59,072 nt of DNA from Thermodesulfovibrionales bacterium. Its GTDB lineage: Bacteria; Nitrospirota; Thermodesulfovibrionia; Thermodesulfovibrionales; Dissulfurispiraceae. The stretch spans positions 1 to 59,072 of the forward strand of contig JAOAHE010000006.1 of the NCBI GenBank assembly GCA_026415415.1, read 5' to 3'. Below are positions 1 to 7,667 of the stretch, one piece after another; position 1 is the first letter of the stretch; each line of letters starts with the position of its first letter. A program made the translations under genes and the position numbers. The notes below the pieces were generated by a model. That model had not been told where the DNA came from. It ran no database searches and saw only the letters and a list, made by a program, of their open reading frames with translations.

Positions 1-581
1 GGAATAACCTGCCGTTCAAGCTGGGCTACTGATCCTGAACGTATTACTACAGGTTTTAAATTAAACTTTTCTTCAATCTCCTTAGCCCACTGCTCACATA
101 GGTAGGGTGGGCAGAGAACGCAGAATTTTTTTATTTCACCTCTTTCTATGAGTTCCTTGGCTATAAGAAGAGCCTCAATGGTTTTACCCACACCAACATC
201 ATCAGCTATGAAAAGCCTTATTGGATTTAGCCTTAAAGCCATAAGTAGTGGCACAAATTGATAAGGTCTCGGTCTAATTGATATACGTCCTAATGAACGA
301 AAAGGAGTCGCACCTTCCCTTAGGATGAGCCTTGAGGCTTGCCAAAGAAGATAAGAGGCTGTTGCATCAGATACATTATCAGCTTTGGGAAGAGGGAAGA
401 CTGACGGCTCTATTCTCTCAAAGGGTAAGCTGTAACCTATTAAGTTTGATAAATTTTTATGAATCTTTACTGAATCACTGATTGAACCAGTCAGAGGCCT
501 AAGTTCCAATACATCCTCAGACTCACTTGCCATAAGTACCCAATCTCTATTACGACAGCGAACAATACAGCCAGGATTCAT
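1..581 (-). CDS. SNF2-family helicase, DrmD-like, N-terminal part (cut by window edge)
   Basis: I translated the minus strand from an ATG at 579-581; about 193 residues are open to the window edge. The frame carries an N-terminal segment rich in LRPL-type residues, then PRPYQFVPLLMAL and the Walker A region IADDVGVGKTIEALL near residues 125-139, then LCPPYLCEQW. This is the order seen in SNF2/HepA-like helicases, and the wording is closest to what I remember of DrmD, the SNF2 helicase of DISARM phage defence, and of helicases paired with DUF1156 methyltransferases. The enzyme would be an ATP-driven translocase on DNA. The catalytic C-terminal lobe and all partners lie outside the window, so the DISARM link is inference. 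The gene diverges from a toxin remnant starting 70 bases away. Confidence 0.8.
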   Translation of the reverse strand, partial: MNPGCIVRCRNRDWVLMASESEDVLELRPLTGSISDSVKIHKNLSNLIGYSLPFERIEPSVFPLPKADNVSDATASYLLWQASRLILREGATPFRSLGRISIRPRPYQFVPLLMALRLNPIRLFIADDVGVGKTIEALLIAKELIERGEIKKFCVLCPPYLCEQWAKEIEEKFNLKPVVIRSGSVAQLERQVI

Positions 582-650
582 AAGGTAGCTCCTATTTAGG
601 ACATTTTCGTAGATTTTCAGCAATGTATATTTTTCTTAAAAAAACTGCCT

Positions 651-908
651 ATGTCAATAAAAACTGAATTTGGCACTAAAATGAAGAAAAAGATATGTCC
701 CCTGCATACTAAAGATGAGTTGCCATATACTTATGCTACCATTAAAACTGAATTAGAAGCTATAGGACAGACCTTGGATGATGCTGATCTTCTTATAGCG
801 AGCATAGCTATAGCAAATAATGCGACACTGGTTACAAATAATAAAGAGCATTTCAGGAGAATTCAAGGATTGAAATCTCCAATCAAACTCCTCTACTTTT
901 TTATCTAA
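651..908 (+). pseudogene. VapC-type PIN-domain toxin remnant (C-terminal part)
   Basis: The 85-codon frame looks like the C-terminal half of a PIN-domain ribonuclease of VapC type. It contains TYATIKTELEAIG, then DDADLLIASIAIANNATLVTNN, the conserved third and fourth acidic/Asn region, and ends FRRIQGLKSPI. The N-terminal half with the first catalytic Asp and the central Glu is absent. The frame has a stop at 597-599, and upstream lies only the divergent helicase start. No antitoxin gene is visible. I therefore read it as a decayed toxin-antitoxin module. A short expressed PIN fragment cannot be excluded, but it would lack the metal-binding quartet. Confidence 0.65.
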
Positions 909-1371
909 CTGCCTAATTCAAGTGACCTCCAATAAAGGTCATAGAGCTTACACAATACAATTAAGCCCTTGATATCACCGAAATTCTCTTCTCTTACTGT
1001 TATTGTTTTTTAAAAATTAGGAGCATCAGTCCTGAAAAATCTTATTCTAAGCATTATTAAGGACTGACACACTGCTGTCAGAACATTTAAGTATACTTTA
1101 ACTTAAGAAAACATCATACCTTAGGAGGGAGAAGCATATAGTTTATAGGAAATATTCATAAGTGGCGGCAGAGGGTTAAAATTTCGGCTACATCTTTTCG
1201 TCATTACAGAACATGAAAGACCACTGTCAATTGCCATGTGTGCTGCAGCTGGTTTAGACCGAAAACTATTTCAATTTATCTAAAAATTTAAGCCATATTT
1301 TATACGATTTTTTATTAGCCTTAAACTTGCAAGCAGTGACCAAAGGATAGTTATAATTTGCAAAATAAATC
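909..1371. other. Intergenic stretch with possible gene debris
   Basis: No intact gene is seen. Around 1148-1213 one plus frame reads KWRQRVKISATSFRHYRT and stops. A second frame starting near 1203 reads ITEHERPLSIAMCAAAGLDR and runs to a TAA at 1281-1283. The two would join across one frameshift, as in a decayed C-terminal gene fragment of unknown family. An imperfect inverted repeat (AGTCCT at about 1027 with AGGACT at about 1060, followed by CTGACA/TGTCAG) lies upstream. Together with the adjoining PIN remnant this supports an accessory region in decay. Confidence 0.3.
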
Positions 1372-2397
1372 TTAAAATACTGTCCATCTTTGTGGCAAGA
1401 AAAGCCTTTCATAAGTCATAAGTGCAAAACCATCTGTCATACCAGCTATAAAGTCACAGACAATCTCATGTCTGACTGGTGTCTCAGCCTCGGTATCTTT
1501 AGAAATTTCTTCAAAATTTACAAAAAAATACTCATACAAAGCTTTTAAAATCCCCTTAGCTTTATAAAACTCCCTCTTTATAATCTCACTTTCATAAACC
1601 CTCTCATAGAGAAAATCCCTGAGACTATATATTGCAAAAGACATCTCCTCACTTAACCCAATCTTAGATCCAGTTGAGTTAAAAATAACATCTCTTACCA
1701 TAGAGTCAATCCTCTTTGAGTAATCCTCTCCTAAGGTTTTTAGGATCTTTTTTGGCACATCGTTGATCTTAATAACAGAAGCTCTTATAGCATCATCAAG
1801 ATCATGATTTACATAAGCAATAATATCAGATATCCGCACTATCTCACCTTCACGGGTTATGGGCTTTGACCTTTTATCCTCTGGCAATATCTGACCTTTC
1901 CCCTTTGAGTGTTTAAGTATACCGTCTCTTACCTCTAAAGTTAAATTTAATCCTTGTCCATCTCTTTCTAATTTATCTACAATCCTTAAACTTTGTTTAT
2001 AATGGTCAAACCCACCTGGATGAATCTCCCTCAATATTGCTTCTCCAGCGTGCCCAAAAGGTGTATGTCCTAAATCATGTCCTAAGGCAATAGCTTCTAC
2101 AAGGTCTTCATTATATCTCAATGCCTTAGCTATTGTCCGAGCGATCTGTGAAACCTCAAGGACATGGGTAAGCCTAGTTCTGTAGTGGTCACCCTTTGGT
2201 GCTAAAAAAACCTGCGTTTTATGTTTAAGTCTTCTAAAAGCTTTTGAATGAATTATCCTGTCTCTATCTCTTTGAAAACAAGTTCTTATATCATCGTCTT
2301 CTTCTGGCTTCATCCGCCCTTTACTATTTGCACTAAGGCAAGCATAAGGGTTTAAGACCTGCTTTTCAATTAATTGAGTTTGTTCACGAATTGTCAT
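1372..2397 (-). CDS. dgt: dGTPase-like HD-domain dNTP triphosphohydrolase
   Basis: 341 residues with the HD metal site of dGTPase family proteins: H78 in RLTH, H107-D108 in GHDLGH, H116, and a later Asp in the [11 protein letters not shown] segment near residue 197. Family enzymes split dNTPs into deoxynucleoside and triphosphate and help balance dNTP pools in the cytoplasm. The length and the [22 protein letters not shown] leader fit the short dGTPase-like class. It is the last gene of the feoB-fur-DUF3147-fdhD run, 44 bases behind fdhD, so it may be co-transcribed. No strong ribosome binding site precedes the ATG. Substrate preference cannot be read from sequence. Confidence 0.93.
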   Translation of the reverse strand: MTIREQTQLIEKQVLNPYACLSANSKGRMKPEEDDDIRTCFQRDRDRIIHSKAFRRLKHKTQVFLAPKGDHYRTRLTHVLEVSQIARTIAKALRYNEDLVEAIALGHDLGHTPFGHAGEAILREIHPGGFDHYKQSLRIVDKLERDGQGLNLTLEVRDGILKHSKGKGQILPEDKRSKPITREGEIVRISDIIAYVNHDLDDAIRASVIKINDVPKKILKTLGEDYSKRIDSMVRDVIFNSTGSKIGLSEEMSFAIYSLRDFLYERVYESEIIKREFYKAKGILKALYEYFFVNFEEISKDTEAETPVRHEIVCDFIAGMTDGFALMTYERLFLPQRWTVF

Positions 2398-2441
2398 AAA
2401 ATTATTTTATAAAGCACTGAATATTGGATTAATTATAAGAA

Positions 2442-3206
2442 TTAACTCAATATAATACGTTCAGAATTTGCGTAAATATTCATTCTACCTGCTCTTACAA
2501 ACCCTACAAGAGTAACATTAGTTTTTTCTGCTATCTCAACAGCTAAACTTGTGGGTGATGTTCTACTTGCAACAATTGGAATACCCCATCTTGCACATTT
2601 TGACACTATTTCTGATGATAATCTTCCACTTGCAAGCATTATCTTGCCTTGAAAAGAAATATTTTCAAGGATCATATAACCTATTACTTTATCTACGGCA
2701 TTATGCCTACCTATGTCTTCAGCAAGAAAAAGAAGTCTATTGCCATCACTAATAGCCGCACTATGAACACACCCTGTTAGATTAAAAAGCTCAGATGCTC
2801 TTTGAAAGGATTTAAATAAACTTAAAATAGTCTCTGAAGAAATGCAGAAGGGGTCTTCTATTCTTTCTAACTTTAATCTTTTCGGAAAAGTAATTCCACC
2901 TATACATCCCGAGGTAATAACAGCTCCCTCTGTTGATACCTCACCTTCTGCTGAAATATCTACAATTATCTCTTCTCCATACAAAATTGACATCCTCTCA
3001 GAACACCATGAACCCTTTATAATATCTTCAGACATTATAATCCCTATAACTAATTCCCTTATAAGAAGAGGGGTACAGTATAGGCTTAGTATTTCCTTGC
3101 CATTTACTAAGATTCTAAGTCTTTTCTCTAATGCAACAAAATCCTCAAACAATCGTAAATTACTTTTTTCTGCCCTGTATATATTTTTCCTTATGTAACC
3201 GTCCAT
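2442..3206 (-). CDS. fdhD: FdhD sulfur carrier/sulfurtransferase for formate dehydrogenase
   Basis: 254 residues matching FdhD, which moves sulfur from a cysteine desulfurase to the molybdenum or tungsten cofactor and is needed to activate formate dehydrogenases. Diagnostic stretches are TGCVHSA (144-150) and EDIGRHNAVDK (163-173). The active loop reads SGCIGG (99-104): it keeps one Cys (C101) where the E. coli protein has a CxxC pair. No formate dehydrogenase gene lies in the window. It abuts the upstream DUF3147 gene with no gap, so translation is probably coupled. The family call is secure. Confidence 0.95.
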   Translation of the reverse strand: MDGYIRKNIYRAEKSNLRLFEDFVALEKRLRILVNGKEILSLYCTPLLIRELVIGIIMSEDIIKGSWCSERMSILYGEEIIVDISAEGEVSTEGAVITSGCIGGITFPKRLKLERIEDPFCISSETILSLFKSFQRASELFNLTGCVHSAAISDGNRLLFLAEDIGRHNAVDKVIGYMILENISFQGKIMLASGRLSSEIVSKCARWGIPIVASRTSPTSLAVEIAEKTNVTLVGFVRAGRMNIYANSERIILS

Positions 3207-3548
3207 CTAACTTAAACCCTTTTTCATCGTAATTATTAGATAAGAAAATACCAAATAAGTGATCAATCCTAAAACAAGAGATGGGATCAAACCTATCCTC
3301 ATAGTAAGAAAGATTACTGAAAATATATACCCTAACCAAGGAAACAACATTACTATCAAACCCTTAGCATAGTCAACAACCGCTTTTTCACCTCCTTCTG
3401 AATATATAGTTAAAAAGGTTATAAAAGTTATTACGGGCAGATTAGCAAAAAAAGCAGCTAAAAGACCCTTTGCATTTCCAGCTAAGTAAGTAACAACACT
3501 TACAACAAAACCTCCAACTACAAAATAAAATATATATTTTAATTCCAT
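3207..3548 (-). CDS. DUF3147/GlpM-like small membrane protein
   Basis: 113 residues, almost entirely hydrophobic with about four predicted membrane segments (near 3-20, 28-47, 62-82, 88-108). The order of VVGGFVVSVVTYL, KGLLAAFFANLPVITFITF and YAKGLIVMLFPWL matches the DUF3147 (GlpM-related) inner-membrane family, whose function is unknown. It sits between fur and fdhD, 15 bases after fur, with its stop touching the fdhD start, so it belongs to the same minus-strand operon. Its presence beside feoB and fur could hint at a metal or membrane-homeostasis role, but that is only context. Confidence 0.75.
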   Translation of the reverse strand: MELKYIFYFVVGGFVVSVVTYLAGNAKGLLAAFFANLPVITFITFLTIYSEGGEKAVVDYAKGLIVMLFPWLGYIFSVIFLTMRIGLIPSLVLGLITYLVFSYLIITMKKGLS

Positions 3549-3563
3549 AAATAACTCTATAAC

Positions 3564-3983
3564 TTATTTACAATCTTTACAGTAACCGTATATCTCGAGA
3601 TTGTGTCTGACTTTTTTAAAGTTCTCTCTTTCACATAGCTCATCCTGCAGGGTCTCAAGGGTCGGAGAATAAAACTCAATAACTTTACCACATTTTAGGC
3701 AAATCATATGATCATGATGAGACCCTGTACGAACTCTTTCATAATGAGCGTGCTTGTCAACCCTCTCTACCTCCTCTATCAAACCTATCTCAACTAAAAG
3801 AGGTAATGTCCGATAAACAGATGCCCTTGAAACTTTCGAGCCTTTTTGTTTTAGCCTCATGTAAAGCTCATCTAGGTCAAAATGACCTTCTATTTCCATT
3901 ACCTCATCAAATATTTCGTTTCTCTTTTTTGTAGACCTAAGCCCTTTACTTAAAATAAACTCTTGAAAAAATCCTCTATCCAT
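3564..3983 (-). CDS. fur: Fur-family metal-responsive repressor
   Basis: 139 residues: an N-terminal winged helix (about 1-83, with VSRASVYRTLPLL as recognition region) and a C-terminal dimerisation part. HHDH (89-92), C95-x-x-C98 and C135-x-x-C138 supply the regulatory and structural metal sites of the Fur/PerR/Zur class. It lies 25 bases after feoB and is probably co-transcribed with it, which favours an iron-sensing Fur over Zur or PerR. No convincing 19-base Fur box could be recognised upstream of feoB, so autoregulation is not shown. Confidence 0.92.
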   Translation of the reverse strand: MDRGFFQEFILSKGLRSTKKRNEIFDEVMEIEGHFDLDELYMRLKQKGSKVSRASVYRTLPLLVEIGLIEEVERVDKHAHYERVRTGSHHDHMICLKCGKVIEFYSPTLETLQDELCERENFKKVRHNLEIYGYCKDCK

Positions 3984-4008
3984 AGAATCTCCATTAAAAC
4001 AAGATACA

Positions 4009-5979
4009 CTACAGATTAATATTAAAATATTTTAGTAAGTAATTTAATATGCCACCAAAAGTAAATGCTAAGGTAAAAACTATAACAATAATGGCTAAAG
4101 CAGTTCTAATGCCTCTCTCTTTTATAATCATAAAAAAATTAGCAAGACAAGGGACAAAAAGAGTTATGGTTACAAGGCTTACTAATGTCTGAGCCGGGGT
4201 TAAAAGTCCTTGTTGATACATTGCATACAGACCAGCAGCCCCATAATCCCTCCTTAAAAAACCAACTATGAAAGCTTCGGTTGTCTTAGCAGGCAGTTCC
4301 AATATATTAACTATAACAGGTGCAGAGAACTTTTCTATTGCAACCAATATATCTAGTTTACTGAAAATAAATAAAATCAAAGTGCCCAACACAAAAAGGG
4401 GAACAGCCTCTTTCAGATACCACTCAATCCTACTTAAAGTTTTAATTATTATATTTTGTAAATGCGGTACCCTAAGAGGTGGTATCTCAAGAAAAAAATC
4501 TGTTCTTTCACCTTTGACAAGTTTTGATGATAAAAAACCTGAAAGTAAAGCTACAAGAATTAGGCTTAATCCCCATATAATTGTTGCTTTAAAAGATAAA
4601 GAACTTAAAATACCTAATATAACTCCTAATTGAGCTGAACAAGGAATGGCCAAAGCTAAGAGAAAAGTTGTGATTATCCTGTCTCGCTTAGTCTCAAGAA
4701 TCCTCGTAGTCATAACAGCCATCGTACCACAGCCAAGTCCTAAAATCATAGGTAAGATAGCTTTACCGTTTAACCCTACAAAGTTAAAGACCCTGTTGCT
4801 TAAAATAGCCAGCCGCGGTAAATAACCACTGTCTTCAAGTAAAGCAAAGGCTATAAAAAAAGTAAAGGTTATAGGTAAAACAATAGCTATTGAGTAAGTT
4901 AAAGCTACAGTAATAAGTCCATATTCACCAACTAAAAGATCTTGCACCAATTGGAAGGGTATAAATCTCGTTACCATTTCCTTTGCAAAAGGATTTATAT
5001 ACTCATTGAATAAAGTCTCCTCAAAAAAATCAACTAAAGTGCCAGCACCAAAAACCCCTACAAACTCATAGATTAAATAGAGAACTAAAAAGAGAATAGG
5101 GATACCAAAGACTGGATGCATACTAATTCTGCCTAACATTTGTAACACAGGACCTTTACCAGGAGCTATTCTTCTTACAACCCTATTAGTTATCTCTTCT
5201 GCCAGATCAAATCTTTTCTGGTTTATAAGATATAAAATTGAATCCTGTAGCTTCACTTTACACTCATTAATAAAGTCCTCAATTTTATGAAGTGTTTCAG
5301 CTTTTAAATTTGCCTTTAACCACTCTTTTAAGCTCTCATCACCACATAAAATCATTATTGATATAGCTCTTTTTGATAAATTTGATGGAGGTAAAAGCTG
5401 AGATATCTTCTCTATATAGTCTTCAATAATAGGGTGATAATTTATAATTAAAGAGGGTTTTTTAGGTTGTAATATAGCATCTTTTAGTTCCTTTATACCT
5501 TTCCTTTGTGGTGCTATGGTAATGATAACTTCTGTATCTAAAATCTTTTTAAGTTCCTCTATGTCTATCATTATCCCTCTATCTCTGGCTTCATCTATCA
5601 TGTTCAAATCTAATATCAAGGGAAGTCCCATTTCAACAAGCTGCAACGTTATGAGAATAGTTCTCTTTAAATTTTTTGCATCACCTACTTGTATTATCAA
5701 AGAAGGGCGTTCTTGCAGAAGGATATCCCTTGTAACTTTTTCATCCTCACTCATCGGGACAAGGCTATTTACTCCAGGTGTATCAATTAGTAATAACCTT
5801 TTACTGTCTAACTTTATATTGCCTTGAGATATCTCTATAGTAGTTCCTGGATAATTAGATACAGTTACATATTTACCTGTTAGCAATCCAAATATAGCAC
5901 TTTTACCAACATTTGGGTTGCCTACAAGAACAACTTTATCAATATTAATAGACTTCTTCCCTCTCTGTTCTTCTGTCAT
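4009..5979 (-). CDS. feoB: FeoB ferrous iron transporter
   Basis: 656 residues. The N-terminal G domain shows G1 GNPNVGKS (20-27), G2-region NYPGTT (42-47), G3 DTPG (66-69) and the G4-like NMIDEA. A helical segment follows, then from about residue 285 a membrane domain with paired gate regions (GYLPRLA, GLGCGTMAVMTTR and the later GAAGLYAMY). It imports Fe(II) across the inner membrane under GTPase control. No feoA or feoC is adjacent; fur follows within 25 bases. Length is somewhat below the E. coli protein (773) but usual for anaerobes. It heads the operon that runs to dgt. Confidence 0.97.
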   Translation of the reverse strand: MTEEQRGKKSINIDKVVLVGNPNVGKSAIFGLLTGKYVTVSNYPGTTIEISQGNIKLDSKRLLLIDTPGVNSLVPMSEDEKVTRDILLQERPSLIIQVGDAKNLKRTILITLQLVEMGLPLILDLNMIDEARDRGIMIDIEELKKILDTEVIITIAPQRKGIKELKDAILQPKKPSLIINYHPIIEDYIEKISQLLPPSNLSKRAISIMILCGDESLKEWLKANLKAETLHKIEDFINECKVKLQDSILYLINQKRFDLAEEITNRVVRRIAPGKGPVLQMLGRISMHPVFGIPILFLVLYLIYEFVGVFGAGTLVDFFEETLFNEYINPFAKEMVTRFIPFQLVQDLLVGEYGLITVALTYSIAIVLPITFTFFIAFALLEDSGYLPRLAILSNRVFNFVGLNGKAILPMILGLGCGTMAVMTTRILETKRDRIITTFLLALAIPCSAQLGVILGILSSLSFKATIIWGLSLILVALLSGFLSSKLVKGERTDFFLEIPPLRVPHLQNIIIKTLSRIEWYLKEAVPLFVLGTLILFIFSKLDILVAIEKFSAPVIVNILELPAKTTEAFIVGFLRRDYGAAGLYAMYQQGLLTPAQTLVSLVTITLFVPCLANFFMIIKERGIRTALAIIVIVFTLAFTFGGILNYLLKYFNINL

Positions 5980-6172
5980 CTAAAACCTCTGTAAACTTAA
6001 TTGATGTGAGAAACCTTTAGTGTGATATTTTGAAAAATTAAGGATTTGGCTATTTTTAATATTAAATCTCAATAACATTTTAAAGTATTTAAGGTATTTT
6101 TTTCAAACTGATTTTTTTAAATTTCATTAATCTACCCTTTTTTATTTTATAGATTTATTCATCATATTTTAC

Positions 6173-6201
6173 TTGACTTTAATAAAATTATTTGATATAA
6201 T
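6173..6201 (+). promoter_or_regulatory. Sigma-70-type promoter of the dnaJ heat-shock operon
   Basis: TTGACT (6173-6178) and TATAAT (6196-6201) are separated by exactly 17 bases, a near-consensus housekeeping promoter 31 bases before the dnaJ ATG. A second TTGACT lies just downstream of the -10 (6202-6207) and could be part of a repressor site. No HAIR-like inverted repeat (CTTGAGT-N7-ACTCAAG), the actinobacterial HspR operator, is present. A GAGGTGA ribosome site is at 6223-6229. Confidence 0.7.
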
Positions 6202-6232
6202 TTGACTAAATATAATTAATATGAGGTGAATA

Positions 6233-7297
6233 ATGCCTGCTACAGCTAAAGATTATTATAAAATACTTAATGTAAACAAAGATGCCACCCAAGAAGAGAT
6301 CAAAAAAGCTTACAGAAAATTAGCAAGAAAATATCACCCTGATCTAAACCCTGGAGATAAAGCAGCAGAAGAAAAATTTAAAGAAATAAACGAAGCTTAT
6401 GCGGTGCTTAGCGATCCTCAAAAAAGAAGTCAATATGATAGTGGTGGTACAACTTTTGAGTGGTTTGATGGTTTTAAGGATTTCAACTTCAAAGAAACCT
6501 TTGACTTCGGTGATATCTTTGGTGACCTTTTCAATACCACCTTTAAAAAAGGCGCTAATTTTGTAAAAGGAGAGGATATCTTCAGCAGCATGGAACTCAC
6601 CTTAGAGGAAGCGTTTACAGGTATCACTAAACCTATCTCCTTTACAAGGACTATTAACTGTACTTCCTGCGGTGGCACAGGTGCTGAAAACTATAAAGAT
6701 TGTGAAAGATGCAAAGGTACTGGAACGATCAAAAATTCAAAAGGTATTTTCAAAATGGCTCAAGCCTGTCCTGAATGCATGGGAACAGGAAAACAAATAA
6801 CCACAATTTGCAAAAAATGTGCTGGTAGAGGAAAGATCCTTCATACAGAAACATTAAATGTAAAGATACCAGCAGGTGTTGACGATGGTTCTGTGGTAAA
6901 GTTAAGAGGCAAAGGCAATGATGGTTCAGTAGGTGCTCCCAGTGGAGACCTCCATATTGAGATCAAGCTTAAACCTCACCCAATCTTCAAAAGAAAAGGA
7001 GATGATATCTATATTCAACTCCCTGTAACCTTTGGAGAAGCTGCTTTAGGGGGTAAAATTGAAGTCCCAACAATTGATGGAATTACCCTCATGAGTCTTC
7101 CTGCTGGCACTCAAAGCGGACAAAAACTAAAACTCTCAGGTAAAGGTTTTATATCCCCCAAAACTAAAAAAAGAGGGGATGCATATGTAGAGATAAAAAT
7201 AGTTGTACCAAAAAACATTCCTGAAAACGCTAAGAGTGCTATTAAGCAAATAGAATCTCTTTATAAAGAAAATCCAAGAAAGGAAATGTTGCCATGA
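6233..7297 (+). CDS. dnaJ: DnaJ-type Hsp40 co-chaperone
   Basis: 354 residues: J domain (1-70) with HPD at 35-37, a short Phe/Gly/Asp-rich linker (about 75-110), a zinc-binding domain with four CxxCxGxG-like repeats (C143/146, C157/160, C179/182, C193/196), and C-terminal substrate-binding domains. It stimulates DnaK ATPase and delivers unfolded proteins. The last zinc repeat ends GRG rather than GxG-G. It heads the dnaJ-hspR-clpB-hsp20 operon behind a strong promoter and overlaps hspR by 4 bases. No dnaK or grpE lies in the window, so this may be a second DnaJ dedicated to the ClpB disaggregase. Confidence 0.95.
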   Translation: MPATAKDYYKILNVNKDATQEEIKKAYRKLARKYHPDLNPGDKAAEEKFKEINEAYAVLSDPQKRSQYDSGGTTFEWFDGFKDFNFKETFDFGDIFGDLFNTTFKKGANFVKGEDIFSSMELTLEEAFTGITKPISFTRTINCTSCGGTGAENYKDCERCKGTGTIKNSKGIFKMAQACPECMGTGKQITTICKKCAGRGKILHTETLNVKIPAGVDDGSVVKLRGKGNDGSVGAPSGDLHIEIKLKPHPIFKRKGDDIYIQLPVTFGEAALGGKIEVPTIDGITLMSLPAGTQSGQKLKLSGKGFISPKTKKRGDAYVEIKIVVPKNIPENAKSAIKQIESLYKENPRKEMLP

Positions 7298-7653
7298 AAG
7301 TTAAAAAGGAAGATAAAAAAATCCCTCTTTATATGATTAGTGTGGTATCAAAAATGCTTGAGGTTCATCCACAAACTTTAAGAATGTACGAAAAAGAAGG
7401 CTTCATATGCCCAAAAAGATTGAATAAACAGAGAATGTATTCGGAAGAAGATATTGAAAAACTAAATTTAGTCATTAAACTAACGAAGGAGTTTGGAGTC
7501 AACAAAGCTGGGGTAGATATAATCTTAAGAATGCGAAGCAGAATCGAAGCATTACAGGAAGAGATGAAGAATATAATGAAGTTTGTTGATGACGATGTCA
7601 AAAAAGAGTTTGAAAGAAGACTGAAAAATTTATTCAATCAAAATAAAGAATAA
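7294..7653 (+). CDS. hspR: HspR-like MerR-family heat-shock regulator
   Basis: 119 residues. The N-terminal MerR-type winged helix reads [24 protein letters not shown], typical of HspR, and is followed by a short helical tail (about 85-115) instead of a ligand domain. HspR proteins repress chaperone operons and are released on heat stress, usually with DnaK as co-repressor. The ATG overlaps the dnaJ stop and clpB starts 14 bases downstream, so it is inside the operon it most likely controls. Its operator could not be identified here. Confidence 0.9.
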   Translation: MKVKKEDKKIPLYMISVVSKMLEVHPQTLRMYEKEGFICPKRLNKQRMYSEEDIEKLNLVIKLTKEFGVNKAGVDIILRMRSRIEALQEEMKNIMKFVDDDVKKEFERRLKNLFNQNKE

Positions 7654-7667
7654 AAAGAGGTATAAAA

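Noticed and set aside
5980-6172. Fur box upstream of feoB
   Set aside because: AT-rich stretches exist but no match to the 19-base inverted Fur consensus was seen.
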